A stretch of 40,148 nt of DNA from Bacillota bacterium (GCA_023412215.1 JAEYNX010000018.1:1-40148); one strand, 5' to 3'. Shown: positions 7,861 through 16,397, counted from the first letter of the stretch. Numbers and translations are program-made. Notes: generated by a model not told the origin, from the sequence alone.

Positions 7861-8873
7861 AAACGATTGAGCGGCTCTGCGCGCTTGCCGCTCCCTCCGG
7901 CGCGGAGGAGACCGCGCGCAGCGCTATTATAGAAATGATAAAGGGGCACTGCGAGTACCATACCGATGCCCTCGGCAACCTGATTGTATTTAAAAAGGGC
8001 ATGCAGCCCGCCAAGAATAAGGTGATGCTCGCCGCGCACATGGATGAGGTGGGCTTTATCATCCGCCATGTGGAGGACAGCGGCCTTTTGCGCTTTGCCT
8101 GCGTCGGCGGTATCGATACCCGCGTGGTGGTGGGCAAGCGCCTTCTGGTGGGGGAACAGGCGGTAACAGGCGTGATCGGCACCAAGCCCGTACACCTCAC
8201 CAAGGGCGACGAGCGCGAGAGTATGCCGGATATCGACAGCCTGTACATCGACATCGGTGCCAAGGATAAAGAGGACGCTCTAAAATATATAGCCCCCGGC
8301 GACTACGCGGTGTTTGAGTCGGCATTTGTTTCCTTCGGCGACGGGCTTATCAAGGCCAAGGCGCTGGACGACCGCGCGGGCTGCGCGGTGCTGATTGAGA
8401 TGATACGCTCCGAGCTTGCCTACGACACCTGGTTCGCCTTCAACGTGCAGGAGGAGGTAGGCTGCCGCGGCGCCGTGGTTTCCACCTACACCATAGCGCC
8501 CGACTACGCGATCGTGCTCGAGGCGACCACCGCGGCCGACATCTCGGGCGTGGAGCAGGGCAGGCAGGTTTGTACGCTTGGCGGCGGCCCTGCGGTGTCG
8601 TTTATGGATAAAGGCACGGTGTATGACCGCGCTCTTTACCAAATGGCATTCGACCTTGCGGCCGAGAAGGGTATTCGCTGCCAGCCCAAAAGCTTGGTGG
8701 CGGGCAGCAACGAGGCAAGTGTCATCCATAGGGCGCGCGGCGGGGTAAAAACCCTTGCCCTTTCTATGCCCTGCCGGTACATCCATTCGCCTTCTTGTGT
8801 GCTCAAAGCAGAAGATATTACTGAAACCCAAAAGCTTGCCGCGGCGGCAGCCGAGCAGATGGCGCAGTTGTAA
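7854..8873 (+). CDS. M42-family metallo-aminopeptidase (second copy)
   Basis: A second, clearly diverged M42 peptidase of 339 residues. The metal-site residues are present in LAAHMDEVGFII, KALDDRAGCAV, NVQEEVGCRGA, VLEATTAADI and YIHSPSCVLKAEDI. At the fourth position it reads Glu (VLEAT) where the first copy has Asp (VVDVS); either is seen in the family. The start codon lies inside the end of the previous gene (ATGCTAA overlap). The protein probably hydrolyses N-terminal residues from peptides, with specificity different from its neighbour. Confidence 0.92.
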   Translation: MLKTIERLCALAAPSGAEETARSAIIEMIKGHCEYHTDALGNLIVFKKGMQPAKNKVMLAAHMDEVGFIIRHVEDSGLLRFACVGGIDTRVVVGKRLLVGEQAVTGVIGTKPVHLTKGDERESMPDIDSLYIDIGAKDKEDALKYIAPGDYAVFESAFVSFGDGLIKAKALDDRAGCAVLIEMIRSELAYDTWFAFNVQEEVGCRGAVVSTYTIAPDYAIVLEATTAADISGVEQGRQVCTLGGGPAVSFMDKGTVYDRALYQMAFDLAAEKGIRCQPKSLVAGSNEASVIHRARGGVKTLALSMPCRYIHSPSCVLKAEDITETQKLAAAAAEQMAQL

Positions 8874-8899
8874 AAAAGGACAACGGGAGGCGGCCGGAT

Positions 8900-9700
8900 T
8901 TGGTATATGCGGTGAACGACCACAACGAAGCCGATTTCATCGGGCTTGCCTGCGAAAACCCCGCTTACGGCGCGGGCATGCTGGCAAACTACGCCACCTA
9001 TCATCGGGACGAGCGCTATCTGTCGCAGTGGGTCATCTACAACACAGAAGGGTGCGCCCATCTCGCCGTGCAGTTTTACCAGCAGGCCATTACCGTCTGC
9101 TGTGCAGAAGCGGATACCGACTGCGAAGCCCTTGCGGATTTCCTTTCAGTGATGCCGGACTATCAAAACCTGGTCGCCCCAATATGGTTTATTATGAGCC
9201 TGCCCGAGCGGGTGAAAAAGGGCAAAAGAATACAGTCGGGCAGCATGATGGCATTGCAACACCGGCAGCTTTTGCCGCCGGTGTTGATGAACGGCGCGAA
9301 GCTGACGACCAAGCCAAGCTTGGACCAGCTTTTTGTGCTGCTGTGTGAGTGCAGCGACGATTACCGCCGGCACGCAAACTACAACTTCTGGTATACCGAC
9401 CTCAGCTACCGCATCCGGCACGGTACCGCACAGGCGGTTGCCGTAAAGCAGGGCGGCATCTATGTATCCGCAGCCTGCGCCTTCTATTTAACGGGCAGCG
9501 CGGTGATACGGGACGTATGTACCTTACAGGACCGGCGGCGCCAAGGGTATGCCAAAGCGGCTGTGGTACAGCTTTCACACTCGCTGCTGCAGGCCGGTCT
9601 TACACCGCACCTGCTCAGTGTTTCGCCGCAGGCCGACCAATTGTACGAATCGGTTGGCTTTCAAACCGTCTCGCAGTGGGCGGGATTATACAACAAGTAG
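8900..9700 (+). CDS. GNAT-family N-acetyltransferase
   Basis: A 266-residue protein whose last third is a GNAT domain. The acetyl-CoA-binding motif A is visible as VCTLQDRRRQGYAKAAV (the R/Q-x-x-G-x-A loop) around residue 215, followed by the SVSPQADQLYESVGF strand-helix typical of motif B. The first 150 residues do not match anything I recognise and may be a degenerate second GNAT fold or a substrate-binding domain. The start is TTG 8900, set by GGGAGG at 8885-8890. It follows the M42 genes by 26 bases and precedes the next gene by 17, so it is probably in one operon. The acceptor is unknown. Confidence 0.8.
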   Translation: MVYAVNDHNEADFIGLACENPAYGAGMLANYATYHRDERYLSQWVIYNTEGCAHLAVQFYQQAITVCCAEADTDCEALADFLSVMPDYQNLVAPIWFIMSLPERVKKGKRIQSGSMMALQHRQLLPPVLMNGAKLTTKPSLDQLFVLLCECSDDYRRHANYNFWYTDLSYRIRHGTAQAVAVKQGGIYVSAACAFYLTGSAVIRDVCTLQDRRRQGYAKAAVVQLSHSLLQAGLTPHLLSVSPQADQLYESVGFQTVSQWAGLYNK

Positions 9701-9717
9701 AAACGGAAGAATAGAGT

Positions 9718-10983
9718 ATGACAGACAACCCATTTCAACTCTCACCACAGCTGCTGCAGCAGGCCGAACAGACGCAGTCCGCCTGCGGGAAGATCTTTTC
9801 GCAAATCGAACAAAACGCCGAATATAACCAGATGAAGGTTCAGAAAGCGTTTTACGACCATAAAGTCAGTGAGGCGCACTTCGCCCCGACCACCGGCTAC
9901 GGCTACGGAGACCTCGGCAGGGACGCGACCGACGCGGTGTTTGCGCAGATTGTGGGGGCGGAGGACGCTTTGGTAAGGCACAACTTTGTGTCGGGCACCC
10001 ACGCGCTGACCGTGGCGCTTTTCGGCATACTTCGCCCGAACGACCTTTTGCTTGCCGTCACCGGTAGCCCTTATGATACCCTCGAGGAGGTTATCGGCAT
10101 CCGCGGTGAGGGCAACGGCTCGTTAAAGGATTTTGGCGTGCGTTATGAGGCCGTGGCGCTGCTGCCAAACGGCACACCCGACCATGATGCCATCCGCATG
10201 AGGGCAAAGGACGCCAAGGTGTGCTACATCCAGCGCTCGCGAGGCTACGCGCTGCGCCCCTCTCTTTGCATCGCCGAGATTGCACGGCTGTGTAAGGAAA
10301 TCAAGGCCGCAAACCCCAAGGCTATCATCATGGTGGACAACTGCTATGGTGAGTTTGTAGAAAGGCAGGAGCCCACAGAGGTGGGCGCCGACCTGATTAT
10401 CGGCTCGCTGATTAAAAACGCGGGCGGCGGCATCGCCAAAACCGGCGGCTATATCGCGGGCAAGGCGGAGCTGGTTAAGCTGTGCGCCTACCGTCTCACC
10501 TCGGTGGGCACCGGCAAAGAGGTGGGCTGCACGCTGGGGCAAACGCGGGACATCCTGATGGGACTGTTCTTTGCCCCAACCGTAGTGGAAAGCGCGCTCA
10601 AGACCGCCGTATTTGCCGCCAAGCTGTTTGAGGATATGGGGTATGAGGTTTACCCGCGCTGCGAGGAGCCGCGCACCGACATCATTCAGGCTGTGACGCT
10701 TGGTACCCCCGAGCGGCTGATCGCCTTTTGCGGCGGCATCCAGAAGGGCTCGCCTATTGATTCCTTTGCCACCCCTGAGCCATGGGACATGCCCGGATAT
10801 GAAGACCCAGTGATTATGGCGGCGGGCGCGTTTACCATGGGTGCTTCGATAGAGCTTTCGGCCGACGCGCCCATGCGGGAGCCCTACGCCGTGTGGATGC
10901 AGGGCGGCCTTACCTACTACAGTGCCAAACTCGGCATTCTGCTCGCCGCCGACGCGGTAAATAAGCTTAACAGAAAGAATTAG
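9718..10983 (+). CDS. Methionine gamma-lyase family PLP protein (YnbB-like)
   Basis: A 421-residue member of the family annotated as methionine gamma-lyase-like or 'aluminum resistance protein' (Bacillus YnbB). It is a fold-type I PLP enzyme: an N-terminal FAPTTGYGYGDLGRDATDAVFA block, AEDALVRHNFVSGTHAL, the cofactor Asp in IIMVDNCYGEFVE and the Lys in LIIGSLIKNAGGGIAKTGGYIAG. The family's physiological reaction is poorly established, so a sulfur amino-acid lyase role is an inference from fold only. It ends the core plus-strand gene run; tRNA-Leu follows 43 bases later. Confidence 0.88.
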   Translation: MTDNPFQLSPQLLQQAEQTQSACGKIFSQIEQNAEYNQMKVQKAFYDHKVSEAHFAPTTGYGYGDLGRDATDAVFAQIVGAEDALVRHNFVSGTHALTVALFGILRPNDLLLAVTGSPYDTLEEVIGIRGEGNGSLKDFGVRYEAVALLPNGTPDHDAIRMRAKDAKVCYIQRSRGYALRPSLCIAEIARLCKEIKAANPKAIIMVDNCYGEFVERQEPTEVGADLIIGSLIKNAGGGIAKTGGYIAGKAELVKLCAYRLTSVGTGKEVGCTLGQTRDILMGLFFAPTVVESALKTAVFAAKLFEDMGYEVYPRCEEPRTDIIQAVTLGTPERLIAFCGGIQKGSPIDSFATPEPWDMPGYEDPVIMAAGAFTMGASIELSADAPMREPYAVWMQGGLTYYSAKLGILLAADAVNKLNRKN

Positions 10984-11026
10984 ATTGACAGACGAGAATC
11001 TATCGATTATAATATATTCTGCGCTT

Positions 11027-11110
11027 GCGGATGTGGCGAAATTGGCAGACGCGCCAGACTTAGGATCTGGTGCCTTCGGCGTGCAGGTTCAAGTCCTGTC
11101 ATCCGCACCA
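11027..11110 (+). tRNA. tRNA-Leu (anticodon TAG)
   Basis: An 84-base tRNA with the 7-base acceptor stem 11027-11033/11100-11106 and encoded CCA at 11108-11110. The anticodon stem is CCAGA/TCTGG (11054-11058, 11066-11070) with loop CTTAGGA, so the anticodon at 11061-11063 is TAG. The long variable arm (tgccttcggcgt) and the ggttcaagtcc T-arm identify a class II tRNA-Leu reading CUN codons. A terminator follows four bases downstream. Confidence 0.96.
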
Positions 11111-11113
11111 TCG

Positions 11114-11144
11114 AAAAGGCCGTCGACTTTGTCGGCGGTCTTTT
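11114..11144 (+). terminator. Terminator of tRNA-Leu
   Basis: A 10-base stem (11118-11127 with 11131-11140, including G-U pairs) has a TTT loop, flanked by AAAA and TTTT. It sits directly behind the tRNA. Confidence 0.8.
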
Positions 11145-11330
11145 GCTATATCTGTAGCCATGTCGATTAGTGGGCACTGATTTTTACTGTTTTCTTTGAT
11201 TTGCTCGCTTATGGTTAGTTTAACGAATAAATGTTATGAACAGCACCTGCATACCCGTATATGGATGTGGACTTTTTTCCTTCATATGTGTATGATAGTT
11301 CTATCGAGCCAAAAGAACAGGAGTATTACA

Positions 11331-11831
11331 ATGACACACGATGAATACTGTGGCTGCAACTGCAACCATGAGCACCCCCACCAGACTGATGCCAATACCG
11401 CGCCGATTGAGGTGACGGAAAACCAAAAAGACTTTCTCCATCATCTTAGCCACAGCTATTATCTGCCCGTGGCCCGGTTTACTGTAAAGGATAGCCGGGA
11501 GGAGGATTTTGCCTCCACCGCTTTGGCACCAGTTTTCCTTTGCTCGGCAGCCGACGACATGAAGACGGTCAAAGAGGCAGGAATCTTCCTGCAAGGGCTG
11601 GAAGACTTGGGCCTTGTCACCCTGGATTACGATATCCCATTGAACGGATACGGTTATGAGGAGTACAAGTCAAGCACGCTTTACGAGTATTTCTGCGAAA
11701 CGGTGACGGAGGGGGCCTCCAGGCCCAACTTTTTGGGCAATACCCCGGTACTGGAGTTGGGCAGCATAGCCCTGACTGAGGAGGGGGAGAAGATTGCTCT
11801 CGCTCACTGCGACCACAATCACCACGAATAG
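11331..11831 (+). CDS. Small protein with Cys/His-rich termini, function unknown
   Basis: I do not recognise this 166-residue protein. ATG 11331 is preferred because a CAGGAG site lies at proper spacing; the frame is open upstream but unremarkable. The N-terminus is packed with metal ligands (MTHDEYCGCNCNHEHPHQTD) and the last residues are HCDHNHHE. The acidic middle has a possible winged-helix-like pattern: KDFLHHLSHSYYLPVARF, then GLEDLGLVTLDYDIP, and an ending LGSIALTEEGEKIA reminiscent of wHTH tails. A metal-sensing or metal-handling role is inference from composition. The gene stands alone, between the tRNA-Leu terminator and its own candidate terminator. Confidence 0.7.
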   Translation: MTHDEYCGCNCNHEHPHQTDANTAPIEVTENQKDFLHHLSHSYYLPVARFTVKDSREEDFASTALAPVFLCSAADDMKTVKEAGIFLQGLEDLGLVTLDYDIPLNGYGYEEYKSSTLYEYFCETVTEGASRPNFLGNTPVLELGSIALTEEGEKIALAHCDHNHHE

Positions 11832-11977
11832 GAAGATTGAAAGGGCGTTTTGTTGGCGGAACACCTTAAGAACACCTCTGAATGATTTGGATTTTAGAGG
11901 AAGATACTGCTTTCCGATTGCCAAAAGCTGATATAACCGGATTCCTCTAAGTTCTATAATTATACTCCGAGCACTAA

Positions 11978-12029
11978 CTGGACGCCTGTTTTGATACAAT
12001 GTGTATCGGGATAGGTGTCCAGCTTTTTT
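11978..12029 (+). terminator. Candidate terminator downstream of the Cys/His-rich gene
   Basis: CTGGACGCCT at 11978-11987 pairs with AGGTGTCCAG at 12013-12022, and an inner GATAC/GTATC helix sits in the loop. Six T residues follow. It lies 150 bases after the previous stop. The 307-base gap from 11832 to 12138 otherwise holds only this hairpin and the next promoter/operator. Confidence 0.65.
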
Positions 12030-12071
12030 GTTATAGATAAATTATTTCTCCTACGGAACTCAAAATTTGTA

Positions 12072-12118
12072 TTGACTTCTGTGTTCACTAAGTATAATAT
12101 GTTATACAAATTATACTT
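12072..12118 (+). promoter_or_regulatory. Promoter with palindromic operator for the AbrB-like gene
   Basis: TTGACT at 12072-12077 is followed by TATAAT at 12093-12098 (15 bases) or TAATAT at 12095-12100 (17 bases). Over the -10 lies a perfect 9-base inverted repeat, AAGTATAAT (12090-12098) and ATTATACTT (12110-12118), with an inner GTATAA/TTATAC pair (12092-12097, 12102-12107). A regulator bound here would block RNA polymerase; autoregulation by the AbrB-like product is the simplest guess. Confidence 0.65.
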
Positions 12119-12138
12119 ATCGAACTTGGAGGACGGAC

Positions 12139-12351
12139 ATGGATACGAAAAAAGGAAAGTATGCTTGGACGATCACAGTTGGTGAAAAAGGGCAGATCGT
12201 GATTCCGAAGCAGGCAAGAGACGTATTCAACATCAAACCCGGCGACACACTGATCATGCTTGCCGATGACAAGAAAGGCATTGCCATTCCGCCCAAAGAG
12301 AGCTTTGCCGAGCTTATGGCAAAAATCTTTGCGGATAAGGCGGAGAACTGA
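12139..12351 (+). CDS. AbrB/MazE/SpoVT-type DNA-binding protein
   Basis: A 70-residue protein with a swapped-hairpin AbrB domain: WTITVGEKGQIVIPKQARDVFNIKPGDTLIML covers the family's core at residues 9-40. Such proteins dimerise and bind DNA as transition-state regulators or as antitoxins. No toxin partner is adjacent; the next gene, two bases downstream, encodes a membrane acyltransferase, so a local repressor of that gene is the likelier role. The ribosome site is TTGGAGGACGG. The operator-like palindrome over its promoter supports autoregulation. Confidence 0.88.
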   Translation: MDTKKGKYAWTITVGEKGQIVIPKQARDVFNIKPGDTLIMLADDKKGIAIPPKESFAELMAKIFADKAEN

Positions 12352-12353
12352 CA

Positions 12354-13415
12354 ATGAGAAAGTACTACGTAGATAATATCCGCTGGGCCACTGTTTTGCT
12401 GGTTCTGGTTTATCATGTCTTTTATCTGTTCAACGGAGTAGGCGTGTTCGGCGGCGTTGGTAGCTTTTCGGAAGTACAGTATCAGGATGCCATGTTGTAT
12501 TTCGTATACCCATGGTTCATGGTGCTGCTGTTTCTGATTGCCGGAATCAGCTCCCGGTATGCATTGGAGCGTCGGAGTCATAAACAATTTATTAAAGATA
12601 GAACCGTGAAGCTACTTGTTCCGTCCACTCTTGGACTCTTCGTGTTTCAATGGATAGTTGGTTACTTCAATATAAACTTCGGCGGTGCGTGGAATACGAT
12701 TCCAACATTCATTCGCTACCCCGTCATGGTCATTTCCGGTATTGGTCCGCTATGGTTTATTCAGATGTTGTGGATATTCTCACTGCTGCTTGTGCTGATT
12801 CGGAAAATCGATTCTAAGGATAAATTCTACATACTCTGCGGGAAGTGTAATCTTTTCGCGATCCTGCTTCTTTTTCTTCCTCTCTGGGGAGCGTCACAGA
12901 TTCTCAACATGCCGGTTATTACGACTTATCGCTTCGGTATTTACTTTGTTGCATTTTTGATCGGTTATTTCATCTTCTCTCACGATGAAATCCAGGACAA
13001 AGTGCAGAAGATTCACCTGCCGATGCTGATTATTGCTGTCGTGACGGGTATTGCTTATACGGTCTATTATTTCGGCCAAAATTATGCCGATGATGCCTGC
13101 CTGAAAAGCATTTTCACGAATGCTTACCTGTGGATTGCGATTCTTGCGATTCTTGGCTGCGGGAAGGCATGGCTCAACAAGACATCGAAATTTGCAGCTT
13201 ATATGACAAAATCGAGCTTTGGCATTTACATCGTCCATTATCTTGTGGTCCTTGCCGCTTGCCATTACCTGAAGCTCTATTCGGCTTTGCCTGTATTTGC
13301 AATTTATCTGATTGCGATTTTATCGGTTCTTGTCATTTCCCCCGTTTTATATGAACTGCTGAAGCGTATCCCGATTCTGGGATACTTGATTCTCGGCATC
13401 CAAAGGGAAAGGTAA
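12354..13415 (+). CDS. Membrane acyltransferase, family 3 type
   Basis: A 353-residue integral membrane protein with about ten hydrophobic segments. The N-terminal YYVDNIRWATVLLVLVYHVFY segment carries the Arg and the catalytic-type His of the acyltransferase-3 (OafA/NolL) family, which acylates cell-surface sugars or other exported molecules. The ending LSVLVISPVLYELLKRIPILGYLILG is also typical. It is cotranscribed with the AbrB-like gene (stop and start separated by two bases). Its codon use looks more AT-rich than the neighbouring core genes, which may indicate later acquisition. The acceptor molecule is unknown. Confidence 0.85.
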   Translation: MRKYYVDNIRWATVLLVLVYHVFYLFNGVGVFGGVGSFSEVQYQDAMLYFVYPWFMVLLFLIAGISSRYALERRSHKQFIKDRTVKLLVPSTLGLFVFQWIVGYFNINFGGAWNTIPTFIRYPVMVISGIGPLWFIQMLWIFSLLLVLIRKIDSKDKFYILCGKCNLFAILLLFLPLWGASQILNMPVITTYRFGIYFVAFLIGYFIFSHDEIQDKVQKIHLPMLIIAVVTGIAYTVYYFGQNYADDACLKSIFTNAYLWIAILAILGCGKAWLNKTSKFAAYMTKSSFGIYIVHYLVVLAACHYLKLYSALPVFAIYLIAILSVLVISPVLYELLKRIPILGYLILGIQRER

Positions 13416-13505
13416 ATACTCACTTAAAGAGAATCCCATGGGCTTCGAATAAGAAGCACCAATTGTATCCGCTGTATTGCATTCGCTTCATAAAAGCATT
13501 TGTGG

Positions 13506-13511
13506 TATACT
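13506..13511 (+). promoter_or_regulatory. Possible -10 box for the ABC-F gene
   Basis: TATACT at 13506-13511 in a TGTGGTATACT context resembles an extended -10. The best -35 at 18 bases (TTCGCT, 13482-13487) is weak. It lies about 40 bases before the ABC-F start. Confidence 0.35.
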
Positions 13512-13553
13512 AATATCCATAAGGTAAGAATGCTTACGATAAGGGAGCCCAAA

Positions 13554-15332
13554 ATGCTGTTATCTGCGGAACATATATCAAAAAATTACGGGACGAAGCA
13601 GCTGCTGCAGGATGTCTCGTTGTACCTCAATGAAAATAACCGAGTTGGCATCATCGGTCTCAACGGCACCGGTAAAAGTACGCTGCTCAAAATCTTGGCC
13701 GGTGCGGAGCCGCCGGACGAAGGGTATATTGCGATGAACCCCAATGTGCGGGTATCCTATCTTCCGCAGGCGCCTGTGATGCAAGACGATTTTTCGGTGC
13801 TTGAGCAGGTGTTTGCAGAGCTGCCCACACAGTTCCGGGATAGTCATGAGTACGAGGCCAAAGCCATGCTTACGCGTCTGGGAGTCACCGGCTTCGACGC
13901 GAAAATCGGCACGCTGTCCGGTGGGCAGCGCAAGCGGGTGGCGCTTGCCGCTACGCTGATTCATCCGGCGGATATCCTCATTCTGGACGAGCCGACAAAC
14001 CATCTGGACAGTGACATGGTCGCTTGGCTGGAGCAGTACCTATGCCGCCTAAGCGGCGGTTTGATGATGGTCACCCATGACCGGTACTTTCTCGAGCGCG
14101 TTGTCAACCGTATTGTGGAGTTATCCCACAGCAAGCTCTACACCTACGAGGCCAATTATTCCAAATACCTTGAGCAAAAGGCTCAGCGAGCGGAGATGGC
14201 CGAGGCCAGCGAGCGCAAGCGGCAGTCTATTCTGCGCAAGGAATATCAGTGGATTATGCGCGGCCCCAGAGCACGCGGCACCAAGAGCCGTGACCGGATC
14301 GAGCGGTACGAAGCGCTCAAAGAACAGACCGTTCAGGCGGCTGACGATAGGGTACAGATGTCCGCCGCGTCGACACGTCTCGGGCGAAAGACGATCGAGC
14401 TTGATAAGATCACCAAAGTCTTTGGGGACCGAACCGTAATCCGTGATTTCTCTTATATTATTGCACGGGAAGACCGTATTGGCATTGTAGGGAAAAACGG
14501 CGCGGGCAAATCCACCCTGCTGAATCTGATAGCCGGGCGGCTGTCGCCGGATGCGGGAACGATAGACGCAGGCGCTACCGTGAAGGTAGGCTACTTCACG
14601 CAGGAGTGCCGGGAGCTGGATTTAAACCAAAGGGTATACGATTTTATCCGTGAGACCGCCGAAGCAGTGCAAACCCCCGAGGGTACCTTTTCGGCCTCGC
14701 AGATGCTGGAGCGGTTTTTATTCACGTCCGACCTTCAGTATGCTCAGATCGGCAGGCTCAGCGGCGGGGAGCGCCGCCGACTTTATCTCTTGAGCTTGCT
14801 GATGACGGCCCCCAATATCCTGCTGCTGGACGAGCCGACCAACGATCTGGACATCGAGACGCTGGTGATCTTGGAGGATTACCTCGAGTTCTTCGCAGGG
14901 CCGGTACTTGCCGTATCGCACGACCGCTATTTTCTTGATAAGATCGCCACCTCCATTTTCGAAGTGAACATGGATGGCACCATTCTTCAATACTTAGGCA
15001 ATTATACCGACTATGAGGAAAAGAGGCAGATAACGCAGGCGCCCGTTGTAAAAAAGGAGGCGCCTGTCAAGGCTGAAACACCGCAAAAGTCGGCCAAGCT
15101 GAAATTCTCCTTTAAAGAGCAGCGGGAATATGAGACGATCGATGACGATATTGCCGCGCTGGAGGCTCAAATTGTAAAGTGCGAAGCCGAGATCAACACC
15201 ACGGTCAGCGACTATGTCCGTTTGCAGGCGCTTATGGCCCAAAAGGCGGCACTGGAGGCCGAGCTGGAAAACAAAACCGATCGATGGGTTTATCTCAATG
15301 AGCTGGCGGACAAAATTGCTGCGCAAAAATAA
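13554..15332 (+). CDS. ABC-F ATPase, Uup/YfmR type
   Basis: A 592-residue duplicated ABC ATPase without membrane segments, the hallmark of ABC-F translation factors, which bind the ribosomal E site. The first cassette has GLNGTGKS, LSGGQRKR and LILDEPTNHLD; the second has GKNGAGKS, LSGGERRR and LLLDEPTNDLD. The interdomain P-site-tRNA-interaction motif region contains YQWIMRGPRARGTKSRDRIERYEAL, characteristic of the Uup branch, and a C-terminal coiled coil (about residues 535-590) supports that. Uup-type proteins help stalled ribosomes rather than giving antibiotic resistance, so I do not call it a resistance gene. ATG 13554 is set by AAGGGAG; the frame extends 18 codons upstream without a ribosome site. 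Confidence 0.88.
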   Translation: MLLSAEHISKNYGTKQLLQDVSLYLNENNRVGIIGLNGTGKSTLLKILAGAEPPDEGYIAMNPNVRVSYLPQAPVMQDDFSVLEQVFAELPTQFRDSHEYEAKAMLTRLGVTGFDAKIGTLSGGQRKRVALAATLIHPADILILDEPTNHLDSDMVAWLEQYLCRLSGGLMMVTHDRYFLERVVNRIVELSHSKLYTYEANYSKYLEQKAQRAEMAEASERKRQSILRKEYQWIMRGPRARGTKSRDRIERYEALKEQTVQAADDRVQMSAASTRLGRKTIELDKITKVFGDRTVIRDFSYIIAREDRIGIVGKNGAGKSTLLNLIAGRLSPDAGTIDAGATVKVGYFTQECRELDLNQRVYDFIRETAEAVQTPEGTFSASQMLERFLFTSDLQYAQIGRLSGGERRRLYLLSLLMTAPNILLLDEPTNDLDIETLVILEDYLEFFAGPVLAVSHDRYFLDKIATSIFEVNMDGTILQYLGNYTDYEEKRQITQAPVVKKEAPVKAETPQKSAKLKFSFKEQREYETIDDDIAALEAQIVKCEAEINTTVSDYVRLQALMAQKAALEAELENKTDRWVYLNELADKIAAQK

Positions 15333-15384
15333 AGGCATGATTTTAATAAAGTGATGTCAAAATAAGAGGCGGAAGGAAAAGACT

Positions 15385-16311
15385 TTGAATAAAGTAAAAC
15401 GAGACATGGGGCAGAAAAAAACTGCGTCAAAACCAGACCTGGAATTTACGGCGCAGGAGCCATGCGGTTTGCTGGATTTCCTATTGCTGAAGCTGTCAAA
15501 GGAATCCAGAAATCACGTAAAATCGCTGCTAACGCACAGGCAGGTATCCGTGGACGGGGTTGTGATTACGCAGTATGATACTGCCTTGCGCGAAGGGCAG
15601 AAGGTACAGATCAGCCGGTCAAGCGGTCAGGTGCAGAAACAGAAGAATGTGCTGGATATTCTCTATGAGGACAGTGATCTCATTGTAATCAATAAACCGG
15701 CGGGGTTGCTGTCCATCGCCTCCGACAAAGAGCAGGAGTACACGGCCTATCACCTGTTAACGGATTATGTGCGGCTGAGGGACCCCGAAAACCGTATCTT
15801 TGCCGTACATCGCCTTGACCGTGAGACGTCCGGTGTATTGATGGTGGCAAAAAACGAACGGATGAAGACGGCTCTGCAGGACAACTGGGCCGATTTGGTG
15901 TCTGAACGGGGCTATGCGGCAGTTGTGGAAGGGCAGCTTCAAGAGAAAAGCGGCCGAATACAATCCTGGCTCAAAGAAACAAAAACACTGTTGATGTATT
16001 CCAGCTCTAAAGCCGGGGACGGTTTGGAGGCCATCACCAATTATCGGGTTTTAAACGAAAATGCCGAGTACTCTTTGCTGGATATCCGGCTTGAAACAGG
16101 GCGCAAGAATCAGATTCGCGTGCACATGAAGGACATCGGGCATCCCATTGCGGGTGACAAAAAATACGGTGCCCAAACAAACCCGCTCAAGCGTTTGGGC
16201 CTGCATGCGAACAAACTGGTGCTTAAGCACCCCTTTACGGATAAGGTGCTGTGTTTTGAAACACGGTTACCCAGAAGCTTTAATTCACTTTTTAGGTCAG
16301 GAACAACTTAA
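15385..16311 (+). CDS. RluA-family pseudouridine synthase
   Basis: A 308-residue RNA pseudouridine synthase. An N-terminal S4 RNA-binding domain (LDFLLLKLSKESRNHVKSLL, then QVSVDGVV) leads to the catalytic domain with HRLDRETSGVLMVAKN, where the Asp is the nucleophile, and the RluA-type RKNQIRVHMKDIGHPIAGDKKYG region. Target is probably a 23S rRNA or tRNA uridine, not assignable here. Start is TTG 15385 after GGAAGG at 15371-15376; ATG 15406 is an alternative. It follows the ABC-F gene by 52 bases with no terminator, so the two ribosome-related genes are probably cotranscribed. Confidence 0.9.
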   Translation: MNKVKRDMGQKKTASKPDLEFTAQEPCGLLDFLLLKLSKESRNHVKSLLTHRQVSVDGVVITQYDTALREGQKVQISRSSGQVQKQKNVLDILYEDSDLIVINKPAGLLSIASDKEQEYTAYHLLTDYVRLRDPENRIFAVHRLDRETSGVLMVAKNERMKTALQDNWADLVSERGYAAVVEGQLQEKSGRIQSWLKETKTLLMYSSSKAGDGLEAITNYRVLNENAEYSLLDIRLETGRKNQIRVHMKDIGHPIAGDKKYGAQTNPLKRLGLHANKLVLKHPFTDKVLCFETRLPRSFNSLFRSGTT

Positions 16312-16319
16312 ACAATATA

Positions 16320-16360
16320 AACTGCGCAGTTCAGGGTGCCTACTGGACTGCGCAGTTCAG
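16320..16360 (+). repeat. Tandem pair of a palindromic 14-mer after the RluA-like gene
   Basis: ACTGCGCAGTTCAG occurs at 16321-16334 and again at 16347-16360, a 26-base period. Its core AACTGCGCAGTT is a perfect palindrome, so each copy can fold alone or the two can pair with each other. Position suggests a terminator or transcript end structure, but there is no T-run. Confidence 0.55.
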
Positions 16361-16368
16361 TTACATGC

Positions 16369-16397
16369 TTAAAAAAGATGCACCTTGGTGATATAAT
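16369..16397 (+). promoter_or_regulatory. Probable promoter of the flavodoxin-like reductase gene
   Basis: TTAAAA (16369-16374) and TATAAT (16392-16397) are separated by 17 bases; the gene begins 53 bases further on after a GGAGG site. Confidence 0.5.

Noticed and set aside
12139..13415. Toxin-antitoxin pair led by a MazE-like protein
   Set aside because: The downstream gene encodes a multi-pass acyltransferase, not a MazF, PIN or other toxin.
13554..15332. Antibiotic-resistance ABC-F (Vga/Lsa/Msr type)
   Set aside because: The linker sequence and C-terminal coiled coil match the Uup branch, and no leader-peptide attenuator is visible upstream.
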